From: JAWLBW01 sp041687475
GTDB lineage: Bacteria; J088; JAWLBW01
DNA length: 27,114 nucleotides
Direction: 5' to 3'
Assembly (NCBI GenBank): GCA_041687475.1
Contig: JAWLBW010000020.1
Coordinates: 1 to 27,114, forward strand
The notes beneath the pieces were generated by a model that did no database searches, had not been told where the DNA came from, and saw only the letters and a program-made list of their open reading frames with translations. Numbering within the stretch: the first letter of the stretch is position 1; each line of letters starts with the position of its first letter. This document shows, piece by piece, positions 6,704-15,323 of the stretch. A program made the translations under genes and the position numbers.

Positions 6704-6733
6704 ATTGTAGAGCAAGGTCGTGGGTCGGCGCAA
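6704..6733 (-). promoter_or_regulatory. Promoter of tRNA-Leu
   Basis: On the minus strand, TTGCGC (6733-6728), an 18-bp spacer and TACAAT (6709-6704, 5/6) predict a start about 14 nt before the mature 5' end. Confidence 0.6.
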
Positions 6734-6788
6734 GGCGCAGGTTGGTGAGCGCCTACCCCCCTTCCCCTCGAAAAGCGGTGTTTTTTCT

Positions 6789-6818
6789 TTGCGACCCCCC
6801 GCTGCAAAGCCGTATAAT
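6789..6818 (+). promoter_or_regulatory. Promoter of the 6845-7994 gene pair
   Basis: TTGCGA (6789-6794, 4/6), an 18-bp spacer and a perfect TATAAT (6813-6818) predict a start near 6825, 20 nt before the ATG at 6845. Confidence 0.65.
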
Positions 6819-6844
6819 GAGCCACACCGTATGAGAGTGGCGGC

Positions 6845-7570
6845 ATGCGTTTTCTGATTGCAACCTGGTTGTTGATAGCAAACCCCGAGTTTCCCGAACT
6901 CGACGAAGCCTACGTCGAAGATGTCGAACTCGATGAGGCGGCAGGCCCCGTGTGGGGTCCCGACGATACGTCCGAGGTCGAAAACTGGGAAAACGTCGAC
7001 CCGGCCTCGGCGGTCGTCGAAGAAGCGACGGTAGCCCCCGTTGCGGCCCCGGCGCCTGCCCCCCGCGTGATTACCGCGGTTACCGTGCGCTCGACCCCCG
7101 CAACATCGGCCCCCCGCCCCACGGCAAGCGTTCCGGCCCCGACGGCGCCCCGATTTTCACTCGACGGCTATCTCGGCGTGAAGTGGGGGGCACCCCGCGA
7201 GCTGGTCGAGACCGTGGTTTCGCCCTCGCGCCCCCTTCTGTCGCAGGGAGCCGGCAAATGGCTCGCCACGCAGCCCTGCGAAAACCGGCCCGCCACCATC
7301 GTCTTTCGCTTCGACGCCGCCAACCGGCTTGACCAGGTGGTGTGCGTCATCAAGAACAACGGCGATGGCGCCAGGGCCGACGAGGCGCTCTATCGAGAGA
7401 TCTCGGCCGAGCTCGACAGCCGATGGGGCCGCGCCCATGTCTTGAATGAACCTTCTGCCGAGGGCGATACGTACGCCGCCGCGTGGATGTCCGACGGCGT
7501 ACAGGCCGTCATCAGCTTCTTTCCCCGTTCGGCAAGTCTGCAGATTTCGGTGGAAAGGAAGAATCACTGA
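6845..7570 (+). CDS. Probable secreted protein with acidic/Pro-Ala linker (241 aa)
   Basis: I do not recognise a named family. The N-terminus MRFLIATWLLIANPEF has a short hydrophobic stretch that may be a signal peptide or anchor, with only one positive residue. Residues about 17-50 are very acidic. Residues about 55-102 form a Pro/Ala/Val/Thr linker. The last 140 residues look globular: FSLDGYLGVKWGAPRELV, TIVFRFDAANRLDQVVCVIKN, AELDSRWGRAHVL, AAAWMSDGVQAVISFF, LQISVER. The order G-x-x-W-G, strand, R-W-G, W, strand resembles a common periplasmic beta-rich domain, but that is inference. The next gene starts 19 nt later with its own Shine-Dalgarno, so they form an operon. Confidence 0.75.
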   Translation: MRFLIATWLLIANPEFPELDEAYVEDVELDEAAGPVWGPDDTSEVENWENVDPASAVVEEATVAPVAAPAPAPRVITAVTVRSTPATSAPRPTASVPAPTAPRFSLDGYLGVKWGAPRELVETVVSPSRPLLSQGAGKWLATQPCENRPATIVFRFDAANRLDQVVCVIKNNGDGARADEALYREISAELDSRWGRAHVLNEPSAEGDTYAAAWMSDGVQAVISFFPRSASLQISVERKNH

Positions 7571-7589
7571 GCCGTTCCGGAGAAGCCCC

Positions 7590-7994
7590 GTGCGTGACTA
7601 CGAAATGGTCGAACTCAAGCTCGCCGTGGCGAGAGAAGAGGGCAGCGCCGCCCGGGCCGGCCATTGTCGGGGCGAACAGGTCCAGATCGAACGGCTCATG
7701 CCCGGTCTGTACGGGGTGTGCCTGCCGCTGGGCGACGAAACGACCCATTTCTGCGTGATCAAGGACGACTTCGACCTGAACCTGCTCGGCTACAACCAGG
7801 CAAACGACATGTCGGTGCTGCTGCTGCACGAAGTCGATCTGGCGCATCTGCAGAGCCTGGGCATCGACGTCGACACCCGGCGGTTCGAGCGCAAGGAATC
7901 ACTGCCCGAATGGTATTTTCTGCCTTTCGTGTGGCACGATGAAGCCTCGCTCGCAGCCGCGCTGCGGGCCATCGTGCATGCACGGCCTTCCTGA
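7590..7994 (+). CDS. Unknown soluble protein (134 aa), second gene of the pair
   Basis: No family is recognised. The GTG at 7590 is chosen because GGAG lies 7 nt before it; an in-frame ATG at 7605 is the alternative. The protein begins VRDYEMVELKLAVAREEG and has a beta-rich middle (GLYGVCLPLGDETTHFCVIKDDFDLNLLGY). It ends in an Ala-rich helix (EASLAAALRAIVHARPS). There is no signal peptide or membrane segment, so it is probably cytoplasmic, in contrast to its partner. The only clue to function is co-transcription with the secreted protein at 6845. It is convergent with the PrsW-like gene. Confidence 0.7.
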   Translation: MRDYEMVELKLAVAREEGSAARAGHCRGEQVQIERLMPGLYGVCLPLGDETTHFCVIKDDFDLNLLGYNQANDMSVLLLHEVDLAHLQSLGIDVDTRRFERKESLPEWYFLPFVWHDEASLAAALRAIVHARPS

Positions 7995-8014
7995 CCTGAC
8001 GGGCGAGAAAATCT

Positions 8015-9103
8015 TTACCCGTCGCCGGTCGTTCGGGTACGCTCGTAGCAGGCAAGCCAGACCGCAAATGAGAAGGCGACCACGCTGAAAATCAGAATGT
8101 CGCCGCTGGCGTAGCCGGCAAACAGATCGTAAACGCCGTGCAGCAGGGCCGCCAGAATCAGGCCCGTGAAGAACAGTTTGCGTCGCGCCGCCCCCCGCTC
8201 CTGCACCGCCAGCATGGCGAAGTAACTCGCCACCCCCGCCCAGACGGCGTGCACGAAGGGCGTCAACATGACGCGGCTCATGCTGCCCCGGAAGGTCAGG
8301 TTGTCGCCGTAAAGGCCGAAGGTGTAGTGCACCCGATCGAGAAACTGGAAGCGCTCGACGTAGTCCATGTTCTCGATGGCCGCGAACCCGAGCCCGCACA
8401 TGGAGCCCACCACCAACGCCTCGACGGGACGCTCGATCACGCGCCTTCCGCCCACCTTCAGCGTCGCAAGCCAGAGCACCGGCAACACCTTGGCCAGCTC
8501 TTCGCGAATGCCCACGCCGAGAAAGAAGCCGAGAAAGCGCACCAGTGCGCTTTCGCTCGACACGGCGGTTTCGGTCAGGTGGGGGGGAATGGAAATCCAC
8601 GCGACGAGCAGCGGCAGAACCACCACGCCGGTGAGCACGTAGCCGAGCACGCCCGCCTTCCACAGATCGCGGCGCACCCCCGTGACCTTGAAGAACACAT
8701 AGGCCCACAACCCCGAGAAGTACACGAACATCCACTTCTCGGACAGGCCGAAGAAACTGAGCAGCATGGGGGCGCCGGCCAGCAGAACGATGATCCAGAA
8801 CTGCGGGCTGGTAACCGAACGGTTGAGCGCGGCAAGCGACAGGTGTTCGGTCAGGGCCGTCGAGCCCCGCGGCGCGGGTGAGGCCTGGCCGTTCGTGGGC
8901 GCCGAGCAGTAGGGACAGATGCCGAAATCGGGTATCGCGCGGCGGCAGTGCGAGCAGGCGCTCGTGTCACGGTAGCCGAGCTCGTGCAGGCGCTTGCGAA
9001 TGGCCTCTTCGAGCTCGCGCTCGTTGCGGGCATAGGTCGACGCCCCCAGTCGCAGCGCGTTCCGAAAGAGAATCTGGTGTTCTAACGACTGGTCGAACTC
9101 CAT
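8015..9103 (-). CDS. PrsW-like intramembrane protease with N-terminal zinc ribbon
   Basis: This 362-aa polytopic membrane protein has the PrsW (CPBP-related, glutamic-type) signature: GIREELAKVLPVLWLA (Glu-Glu-x-x-Lys), GFAAIENMDYVERF, TPFVHAVWAGVASYF and ALLHGVYDLFAGY supply the conserved Glu, His and Asp positions. The family cleaves membrane proteins; B. subtilis PrsW starts anti-sigma factor RsiW degradation. A soluble N-terminal region has four cysteines spaced as a zinc ribbon (Cys50, Cys53, Cys63, Cys66), followed by about seven TM segments. The start overlaps the DUF523 stop by about 22 bp, so it is the last gene of the heme cluster. The substrate is unknown. No sigma/anti-sigma pair is in the window. 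Confidence 0.88.
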   Translation of the reverse strand: MEFDQSLEHQILFRNALRLGASTYARNERELEEAIRKRLHELGYRDTSACSHCRRAIPDFGICPYCSAPTNGQASPAPRGSTALTEHLSLAALNRSVTSPQFWIIVLLAGAPMLLSFFGLSEKWMFVYFSGLWAYVFFKVTGVRRDLWKAGVLGYVLTGVVVLPLLVAWISIPPHLTETAVSSESALVRFLGFFLGVGIREELAKVLPVLWLATLKVGGRRVIERPVEALVVGSMCGLGFAAIENMDYVERFQFLDRVHYTFGLYGDNLTFRGSMSRVMLTPFVHAVWAGVASYFAMLAVQERGAARRKLFFTGLILAALLHGVYDLFAGYASGDILIFSVVAFSFAVWLACYERTRTTGDG

Positions 9104-9582
9104 TCTTCGTCACTGATTACGCGTATGCCGTGTCGTCGCAGCAGCGCGGCCGTCACGCCGTCACCTGCCTTCAACACACGATCGGGGCCATAAATCTGCC
9201 CCACCCCGCAACTCGGACTGCGACTCTTGAGCACCGCCGTGGTTACCCCCTGCCCCAGGGCGACTTCGAGTACGGCCCGGGCGCCGCGAAGAAAATCGGC
9301 CGTCACGTCGCGCCCCCCGTGGGTTACGACACGGGCGCGACCGTCGAGCACGTCTTCGCCCGTTCCGCCGACGATATCGGCAGGTTCGCGCGGCACCCCC
9401 AGCCCGCCGGCCACTTCGGGGCACAGCGCCACCACCCGCCCCCCGCGCGCGAGGGCCATGAGCGATTCGCGCCCCGACGAACGGGCGTCATACCGGCAAT
9501 GCACATCGGTAAGGCAGGCACTGACCAGCAGCACCTCGTGCTCGCCGATTATCGGTTCACCGGGGCTCATGCCATCCATCAT
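9082..9582 (-). CDS. DUF523 family protein
   Basis: This is a cysteine-rich soluble protein of the DUF523 (YbbK-like) family, function unproven. Family landmarks are in order: LLVSACLTDVHCRYDARSS, VVALCPEVAGGLGVPREPADI, DVTADFLRGARAVLEVA and TAVLKSRSPSCGVGQIYGP. The conserved cysteines (SACL, HCRYD, LCPE, SPSCG) suggest metal or Fe-S binding, which is inference. Three in-frame ATGs (9582, 9579, 9570) lie close together. GGAG precedes the second at a usable distance, so the exact start is open. It sits 42 nt after hemB and overlaps the PrsW-like gene. Confidence 0.9.
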   Translation of the reverse strand: MMDGMSPGEPIIGEHEVLLVSACLTDVHCRYDARSSGRESLMALARGGRVVALCPEVAGGLGVPREPADIVGGTGEDVLDGRARVVTHGGRDVTADFLRGARAVLEVALGQGVTTAVLKSRSPSCGVGQIYGPDRVLKAGDGVTAALLRRHGIRVISDEEWSSTSR

Positions 9583-9624
9583 ACTCCAGCGCAGAGCCTG
9601 TGGGCACCCCGCCCCGGCCAGGAA

Positions 9625-10599
9625 TCAGCCGCGCAGCCACGAGGCCGCCTCGGCCGCGGCATAGGAAATCACGATATCTGCGCCCGCACGGCGAATGGAA
9701 AGCAGCGACTCGGTCATGACGGCGCGCTCGTCGATCCACCCGTTCGCGCCGGCGGCCTTGACCATGGCGTACTCGCCGCTGACATGATAGGCGGCAATGG
9801 GCACCTCGAAGTTGTCGCGCAGCGCCTTGATGACATCAAGGTAGGGCATGGCCGGCTTGACCATGAGCATGTCGGCACCTTGGTCGAGATCGAGGGCGGC
9901 TTCGCGCAGCGCTTCGCGGAAGTTGCCCGGATCCATCTGGGCCCCACGGCGATCGCCGAAGGCGGGCGTGCTTTCGGCCGCGTCGCGGAAGGGGCCGTAA
10001 AATGCGCTGGCGTATTTGACCGCGTACGACATGATCGGGGTCTCGGAAAAGCCGGCCTCGTCGAGTCCCTCGCGAATGGCGCCGACCCGTCCGTCCATCA
10101 TGTCGCTGGGCGCCACCACGTGCGCACCGGCCTCGGCGTGGCTGACCGCAATGCTGACGAGACGATCGACCGTGGGGTCGTTTTCGACCTGCCCGTCGGG
10201 CCGCAGAATGCCGCAGTGCCCGTGCGAGGTATATTCACACATGCAGACGTCGGTAATGATGACCAGATCGTCGCCGACAGCGTCGCGAATGGCCTTCACC
10301 CCCCGCTGCGCCACGCCGCTTCCGGCATCGGCCTGCGAACCATGCTCGTCCTTGTGCTCGGGAATGCCGAAGATGAGTACGCCGCCGACGCCCAGCTTCG
10401 CCAGACGCTCGGCCTCGGCCGCCACCTTGTCGACCGGCCAGCGCGAAATGCCCGGCAGGGAACCGATGGGTTCGACCTCGCTGCGTTCGCTGATGAAAAG
10501 GGGCTGCACGAGCCCGCGGGCTTCCAGGCTGGTTTCGCGCACCATCTCGCGCAGGCGCGCCGTACGGCGCAGACGCCGCGGCCGTTCAATCAGAAACAT
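9625..10599 (-). CDS. hemB: Delta-aminolevulinic acid dehydratase (porphobilinogen synthase)
   Basis: HemB condenses two 5-aminolevulinate molecules to porphobilinogen in the cytoplasm. The protein is 324 aa, the normal length. It has the Cys-rich metal site DVCMCEYTSHGHCG, so it is probably zinc-dependent. The two Schiff-base lysines lie in MSYAVKYASAFYGPFRDA and ADMLMVKPAMPYLD, and it has the C-terminal ISYAAAEAASWL. The start ATG at 10599 has GAGGT 7 nt upstream and overlaps the end of the cobA-hemD fusion by 14 bp, so translation is probably coupled. Confidence 0.98.
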   Translation of the reverse strand: MFLIERPRRLRRTARLREMVRETSLEARGLVQPLFISERSEVEPIGSLPGISRWPVDKVAAEAERLAKLGVGGVLIFGIPEHKDEHGSQADAGSGVAQRGVKAIRDAVGDDLVIITDVCMCEYTSHGHCGILRPDGQVENDPTVDRLVSIAVSHAEAGAHVVAPSDMMDGRVGAIREGLDEAGFSETPIMSYAVKYASAFYGPFRDAAESTPAFGDRRGAQMDPGNFREALREAALDLDQGADMLMVKPAMPYLDVIKALRDNFEVPIAAYHVSGEYAMVKAAGANGWIDERAVMTESLLSIRRAGADIVISYAAAEAASWLRG

Positions 10600-12127
10600 G
10601 CTTGCTACCTCGAAAGTAATCGTCCATGGCCTCGAGCAACCCGGGCAGGGTGAAGTCGCGCGGCACGACGGCCACCTCGAACCCGCCCTCGCGCGCCGCC
10701 CTGGCCGTTACCGGCCCGATGCAGGCTGCCGAGGCGCCACGCAGGCGTTCGCGTTCGTCGCCTTCGAGCATACCGAGAAAGGCATGCACGGCCGAGGGCG
10801 AGGCGAACATGATGAGCTCGGGAATGCGTTCAGCCGCAAGAACACGCTCGAATTCAGGCGGTCGCGCAGCCGGCACCGTGCGATAGGCCACGGCCAGATC
10901 GACCCGGGCCCCGGCGGCTCTGGCCGCTTCAATGAATTCTTCACGGCCCTTCTCGGCGCGAACGAGCAGAATACGGCTTCGGGCAAGCTCATCGCCAAGG
11001 GCGGGCGCCAGTGCTTCGGCCTCGAATCTGGGGGGAATGAGATCGGCTACCAGCCCGAACTCTTCCAGGGCCGCGGCGGTGGCCGGCCCCACGGCGGCAA
11101 TGCGACACCCGGCAAGCGCCCGTGCATCGAGGCCCTGATGAAGCAGGCGGCGGCGGAAGGCCTGCACACCGTTGGCGCTCGTGAAGACTACCCAATCGTA
11201 GTCGCCCAGCCCGGCAATACCCTCATCCAGAGAAGCGAAATCGGCCGGTTCGGTAAAGGAAATGGTCGGAATCTGCACCACCTCGGCGCCCCGGTGTTCG
11301 AGTTCATCGACCACGGCGGCGTTGGCCTCGCGTGAGCGGGTCACGACAATCCGTTTTCCGAACCAGGGCCGGCCTTCGAACCAGTTCAACGACTCACGCA
11401 TGCGTACGACCTCGCCGACTACGATAATGGCGGGCGCACCCAGTTTTGCTTCGGCCACCCTGGCGGCCAGATCGGACACGGTACCCACCACCGTTCGCTG
11501 CTCGTACCGCGTACCCCATTGAATGGCCGCTGCCGGACGGTCGGGCTCCATGCCGGCATCGAGAAGACCGCGCATGTTTTCGGCGATGCGGCTCATGCCC
11601 ATGAGTATGACGATGGTGCCCATGTTGACCAGCGCGCCGAAGTCTACGCCGCTGCGGTCCTTGTGCGGGTTCTCGTGACCGGTGACGATGGCGAGCGAGG
11701 CCGAGCTGCTGCGCTCGGTTACCGGAATGCCGGCATAGGCGGGTACCGCCAGCGCCGAGGTAATGCCCGGCACGACTTCAAACGGCAGCCCGGCGTCGGC
11801 GAGTGCCTTGCCTTCTTCGCCGCCGCGACCGAAGAGAAAGGGGTCGCCCCCCTTCAGCCGTACGACGCGTTTTCCGCCAGCGACCTCCCTCACCAGCAGG
11901 GCGTTGATGTCGTGCTGGCTCATGGTGTGGTTGCCGCCCTGCTTGCCGACGTAGATTCGCTCGGCCTTCGGCGCAAGGGCGAGAAGCCGCTCGTTGGCCA
12001 GGAAGTCGTACACGATGACTTCGGCTCGCTCGAGCGCCTCGCGGGCCCGCAGCGTGAGCAGCTGCATATCGCCCGGCCCCGACCCCACCAATTGGGCCAG
12101 GCCTACTGTCTTTCGATCGCCAGGCAT
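10586..12127 (-). CDS. cobA-hemD: Fused uroporphyrinogen-III C-methyltransferase / uroporphyrinogen-III synthase
   Basis: This is a 513-aa bifunctional protein. Residues 1 to about 255 are a SUMT/CobA methyltransferase (VGSGPGDMQLLTLRA, VVRLKGGDPFLFGRGGEE, VVPGITSALAVPAYAGIP) that makes precorrin-2 for siroheme or corrinoids. Residues from about 256 are a HemD synthase (KRIVVTRSREANAAVVDELE, VVFTSANGVQAFRRRL, FASPSAVHAFLGML) that closes hydroxymethylbilane to uroporphyrinogen III. The fusion is a known arrangement in deltaproteobacteria, Firmicutes and others. The start ATG at 12127 (MPGDRKTVGLAQLVGSGPG) overlaps the end of hemC by 25 bp. A longer open frame upstream is the out-of-frame shadow of hemC. 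Confidence 0.97.
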   Translation of the reverse strand: MPGDRKTVGLAQLVGSGPGDMQLLTLRAREALERAEVIVYDFLANERLLALAPKAERIYVGKQGGNHTMSQHDINALLVREVAGGKRVVRLKGGDPFLFGRGGEEGKALADAGLPFEVVPGITSALAVPAYAGIPVTERSSSASLAIVTGHENPHKDRSGVDFGALVNMGTIVILMGMSRIAENMRGLLDAGMEPDRPAAAIQWGTRYEQRTVVGTVSDLAARVAEAKLGAPAIIVVGEVVRMRESLNWFEGRPWFGKRIVVTRSREANAAVVDELEHRGAEVVQIPTISFTEPADFASLDEGIAGLGDYDWVVFTSANGVQAFRRRLLHQGLDARALAGCRIAAVGPATAAALEEFGLVADLIPPRFEAEALAPALGDELARSRILLVRAEKGREEFIEAARAAGARVDLAVAYRTVPAARPPEFERVLAAERIPELIMFASPSAVHAFLGMLEGDERERLRGASAACIGPVTARAAREGGFEVAVVPRDFTLPGLLEAMDDYFRGSKHVSD

Positions 12128-13035
12128 TTGTCGAGAATCTCGCGTCCCCCCTGCGAAAGAAGACGGTTCGCCAATCGCACACCGATGTCGCGGGCTTCGC
12201 TGCGGGGGCCGCGCTCGGTACCGCGAATGACCGGACTCCCTTCCGGATCGGCGATGAGCGCTTCGAGCACTACATCGTCGCCTTCGAGCACCGCATAGCC
12301 GGCAATGGGTACCTGACACCCCCCCTCGAGGGTGGCGAGAAAACCGCGTTCGGCGGCGACGCGGTCGCCGGTGTCGCGGTCATGCAGCACCTGCACCAGT
12401 TCGGCCGTAGCCGTATCGCCGGCGCGAATCTCGATGGCCAACGCTCCCTGCCCAACCGCCGGCAGCAGCACCTCGGGTTCGATGACCTCGGTAATCTGTT
12501 CGGCCAGTTCGAGGCGAAGCAGGCCCGCGTTCGCCAGCAGAATGGCGTCGTATTCGCCTTCGCGCATCTTGCGAATACGGGTCTCGACGTTGCCGCGCAG
12601 CACTTTGGTCTGCAGATCGGGACGTCGGTGCAGCAGCTGGGCCGCCCGGCGCGGACTCGAGGTACCCACGACGGCCCCCTGCGGCAATGCATCGAAGCCC
12701 TGCCCCTCGCGGCTGATGAGGGCATCGCGGGGGTCTTCGCGCTCGGGTACGCAGGCGATTTCAAAGGCATCGGCGATCAACCCGGGCACATCCTTCATCG
12801 AATGCACGGCCAGGTCGAACGAACCCGCGGCCAGCCCCTCTTCGATTTCCTTCACGAAGAGCGCCTTGCCGCCGACCTTGTAAAGCGGAACGTCAAGAAC
12901 GCGGTCGCCCTTCGTGGTCATGGTAACCAGTTCGGTCTCGACCCCCGGATGGGCCTGCCTGAGGGCGTCGGCAATATGATTCGCCTGCCAGAGGGCAAGC
13001 CGGCTTGCGCGGGTACCGATACGAATTTTCTTCAT
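12103..13035 (-). CDS. hemC: Porphobilinogen deaminase (hydroxymethylbilane synthase)
   Basis: HemC polymerises four porphobilinogens into hydroxymethylbilane using a covalent dipyrromethane cofactor. The 310-aa sequence starts MKKIRIGTRASRLALWQA and contains GGKALFVKEIEEGL, DLAVHSMKDVP, GTSSPRRAAQLLHRRPDL and VLRGNVETRIRKM. The cofactor cysteine is in LEGGCQVPIAGYA (Cys240). Its ATG overlaps the hemA stop by 4 bp (ATGA) and is preceded by AAGGA. Its 3' end overlaps the cobA-hemD start. Confidence 0.98.
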   Translation of the reverse strand: MKKIRIGTRASRLALWQANHIADALRQAHPGVETELVTMTTKGDRVLDVPLYKVGGKALFVKEIEEGLAAGSFDLAVHSMKDVPGLIADAFEIACVPEREDPRDALISREGQGFDALPQGAVVGTSSPRRAAQLLHRRPDLQTKVLRGNVETRIRKMREGEYDAILLANAGLLRLELAEQITEVIEPEVLLPAVGQGALAIEIRAGDTATAELVQVLHDRDTGDRVAAERGFLATLEGGCQVPIAGYAVLEGDDVVLEALIADPEGSPVIRGTERGPRSEARDIGVRLANRLLSQGGREILDKCLAIERQ

Positions 13036-14339
13036 GCTTCCTTTGCTTGGTCGGCCTTACGCTCTTCTGCGTCGGCCCGTTCATCGTCGAGGCCGAATGC
13101 CTGGCGAACCGCTTCGAGCACGAGATAGTCATCGCCGCTCTGGGCCGCTTTGATGGCCTGAATGGGGTTGTGCAGGAGTTTGCGCACGATCGATGCCGTC
13201 ATGCGCTCGAGTTTTTCTGCTGTTTCGGGGTCGGCATTGAGATCGGCAATGGTGCGCTCGAGCTCGGCCTTACGAATCGACTCGGCCCGCATGGTCAGGC
13301 GGGCAATGATGGGAAAGGCCTGCTGAGCCTGGGCCCACGACAGATACGCGTCGGACTCTTCCTTTACGATGCGGCGGGCATGGTCGCCCTCGCCCGTGCG
13401 CAGCGCCTTGTTTCCGTCGGCAATGTGCTCGAGATCGTCCATGTCGTACAGGAACACGCTGTCGAATTCGGCGCACGCCGGATCGATGTTCCTGGGCACG
13501 GCAATGTCGATCAGGAAGAGCGGTCGCTGGCGCCGACGCACCATGATCGACTCCAGTTCGGCCGCGCGAATGACGTAATGGGGCGCGCCTACCGAAAAGA
13601 CCGCGATGTCGATTTCGGCCAGATAAGAATGCAGTTTGTCGAAGGGCGCGGCGACCGCATCGAACTCCTGCGCAAGCGCCACCGCTCGTTCGTAGGTACG
13701 GTTCAGAATGAAAAGTTCCTTGATGCCCGCCGAGTCGAAATGACGGGCCGCAAGCTCGGCCATTTCACCCGCGCCTACCAGCATGGCGGTGTGCTGATCG
13801 AGCTTCTGAAAAATCTTCTTGGCCAGATCGACGGCGACACTGCTTACGGATACCGCCAGTCGGCTGATCTGCGTTTCGGTACGAACCCGTTTGGCTACCG
13901 AAAAGCCACGCTGAATGAGACGGTTGAAAGCGCCCCCGGTCAGGCCGGCCTGTTGCGCCGTGGCGAAGGCTTCCTTGACCTGCCCGAGAATCTGCGGCTC
14001 GCCTACCACCATGGAGTCGAGACTGGCGCAGACTGAAAAGAGGTGCTCGACCGCCTCCTTTCCACTCAGCGAATAGAGCGAAGGAAACACATCGGCCGAC
14101 TGCAGGCCGTGACGGGCCGCCAGTGCTTCACCGATACGCGCCGGCGCGGTTGCCGGTTCCCGCGACATGGCATAGACTTCGACGCGGTTGCACGTCGAAA
14201 CGACCATGCCGTCGCTGACGACGCCGCCGTCGCGCAGCGAGCGCAGGAAGTCTACCGCGACCTGGGGCTCCATGGCCATTCGTTCGCGCAGCGACACCGA
14301 TGAAGAGCGATGATTCAGACCGACAACAACCAGGTCCAT
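13032..14339 (-). CDS. hemA: Glutamyl-tRNA reductase
   Basis: HemA reduces glutamyl-tRNA(Glu) to glutamate-1-semialdehyde, the first committed step of the C5 heme pathway. The 435-aa protein begins MDLVVVGLNHRSSSVSLRER. It has the catalytic cysteine at position 50 (VVSTCNRVEVYA), the substrate-binding MVVGEPQILGQVKEAF, the NADPH site MLVGAGEMAELAARHF and the C-terminal dimerisation helices. The start at 14339 is fixed by homology and by a TGATG overlap with the preceding hemX-like gene; the open frame extends further but is only its shadow. The partner enzyme HemL is not encoded in the window. Confidence 0.98.
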   Translation of the reverse strand: MDLVVVGLNHRSSSVSLRERMAMEPQVAVDFLRSLRDGGVVSDGMVVSTCNRVEVYAMSREPATAPARIGEALAARHGLQSADVFPSLYSLSGKEAVEHLFSVCASLDSMVVGEPQILGQVKEAFATAQQAGLTGGAFNRLIQRGFSVAKRVRTETQISRLAVSVSSVAVDLAKKIFQKLDQHTAMLVGAGEMAELAARHFDSAGIKELFILNRTYERAVALAQEFDAVAAPFDKLHSYLAEIDIAVFSVGAPHYVIRAAELESIMVRRRQRPLFLIDIAVPRNIDPACAEFDSVFLYDMDDLEHIADGNKALRTGEGDHARRIVKEESDAYLSWAQAQQAFPIIARLTMRAESIRKAELERTIADLNADPETAEKLERMTASIVRKLLHNPIQAIKAAQSGDDYLVLEAVRQAFGLDDERADAEERKADQAKEA

Positions 14340-15208
14340 CAGAAACCATGAAGCTTCGGCGCAAGTACACTGCTGCCGAGAAATACGACGATGAGCATGA
14401 CAAAGGCTCCGACATGGGCCGTGGCGGTTCGGCGACCGGTCCATCCGCGAACGACGCGTGTGGCCTCGATCAGGCCATAGACCAGCAGAATGGCAAGTCC
14501 GGCAAGCTCCTTCGGATCGCCCAGCCAGTGGCTTTGCAATACCATGCGGGCCCCGTAGGCGCCGATGACGAGCGCGACGAAAAGACAAGCCATGCCGATC
14601 ATGACGCTCGTCGTACCGATACTCTCGACCACGGGCAGCGGCGGCAGATATTGAATGCGGCGCACGCCTCGCTTGCGCTTCAGCGCACGATGCAGGGCCA
14701 GCTGCAGCAGCCCCATCGTCGCAGCCAGGGCAAACAGGGCATAAGCGGCAAGCGCCAACGTCACATGAGTCGGAAACCAGATGCTCTCGAGAATCTGCCT
14801 TCCCGCGTCGTCGACGCCGGGCTGCAGCCTCGAAAACTGCTCGGCAAAGCCGGCCAGATCGGCCTCGGTAACCGGACGCGAAGCCGAAAGGATCGCGAAC
14901 ATGGCCGCCACCGGCGCCGCGCCTGCGAGAAATGCCGGTTCACGATGCTTGAGCCAGACGAGAACCGCAAACAGGGTAATCAGAAAGCTGAGAAAGCTTG
15001 CGCCGATCCAGGGATTGATGATCGGAAACGCGCCGAGCCGCACGGTGGCGGCCACCATGTACAGCAGCTCGAGAATACCGCCGGCCAACAGCAACGACCA
15101 GCCGTAGACGAAGGGTGGACGCCCGCCCCGCTGCAGACTCAGAATTGAAAGCACCGAAGCTGCCACAAAGCAGATATCTGCCGACCATGCCGCGAGCGAC
15201 TCGAACAT
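14339..15208 (-). CDS. HemX/CcsA-like cytochrome c assembly family membrane protein
   Basis: This 289-aa polytopic membrane protein has about eight hydrophobic segments. Position directly before hemA and overall layout match the HemX/CcsA group, whose CcsA members export heme for cytochrome c maturation. HemX of Bacillus influences HemA levels. The C-terminal part reads SHWLGDPKELAGLAILLVYG where the family usually has a tryptophan-rich WDPKE motif, so the heme-handling motif appears partly degenerate. The start ATG at 15208 has GGAGG 11 nt upstream and a closer AAGG. It is the first gene of the heme cluster. I found no convincing promoter in the 115 bp upstream. Confidence 0.85.
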   Translation of the reverse strand: MFESLAAWSADICFVAASVLSILSLQRGGRPPFVYGWSLLLAGGILELLYMVAATVRLGAFPIINPWIGASFLSFLITLFAVLVWLKHREPAFLAGAAPVAAMFAILSASRPVTEADLAGFAEQFSRLQPGVDDAGRQILESIWFPTHVTLALAAYALFALAATMGLLQLALHRALKRKRGVRRIQYLPPLPVVESIGTTSVMIGMACLFVALVIGAYGARMVLQSHWLGDPKELAGLAILLVYGLIEATRVVRGWTGRRTATAHVGAFVMLIVVFLGSSVLAPKLHGF

Positions 15209-15323
15209 AACCTTACGCGCCTCCGCATGCGATAGGGCGTTCCTTCGCCCTTGGCGCAATCTGACATGCTACCAGATAGGAACCCCCGGGCTCCAGCTGC
15301 CTACAGGTAGAGTTACAAAGAAA

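Noticed and set aside
7998..8023. Inverted repeat GACGGG/CCCGTC between convergent genes
   Set aside because: Six-base arms over a 14-nt loop, overlapping the PrsW-like stop and with no T-tract; too weak to call a terminator.
8878..10653. Plus-strand open frame of 591 codons
   Set aside because: Antisense to PrsW-like, DUF523 and hemB genes, all of which are clearly recognised on the minus strand.
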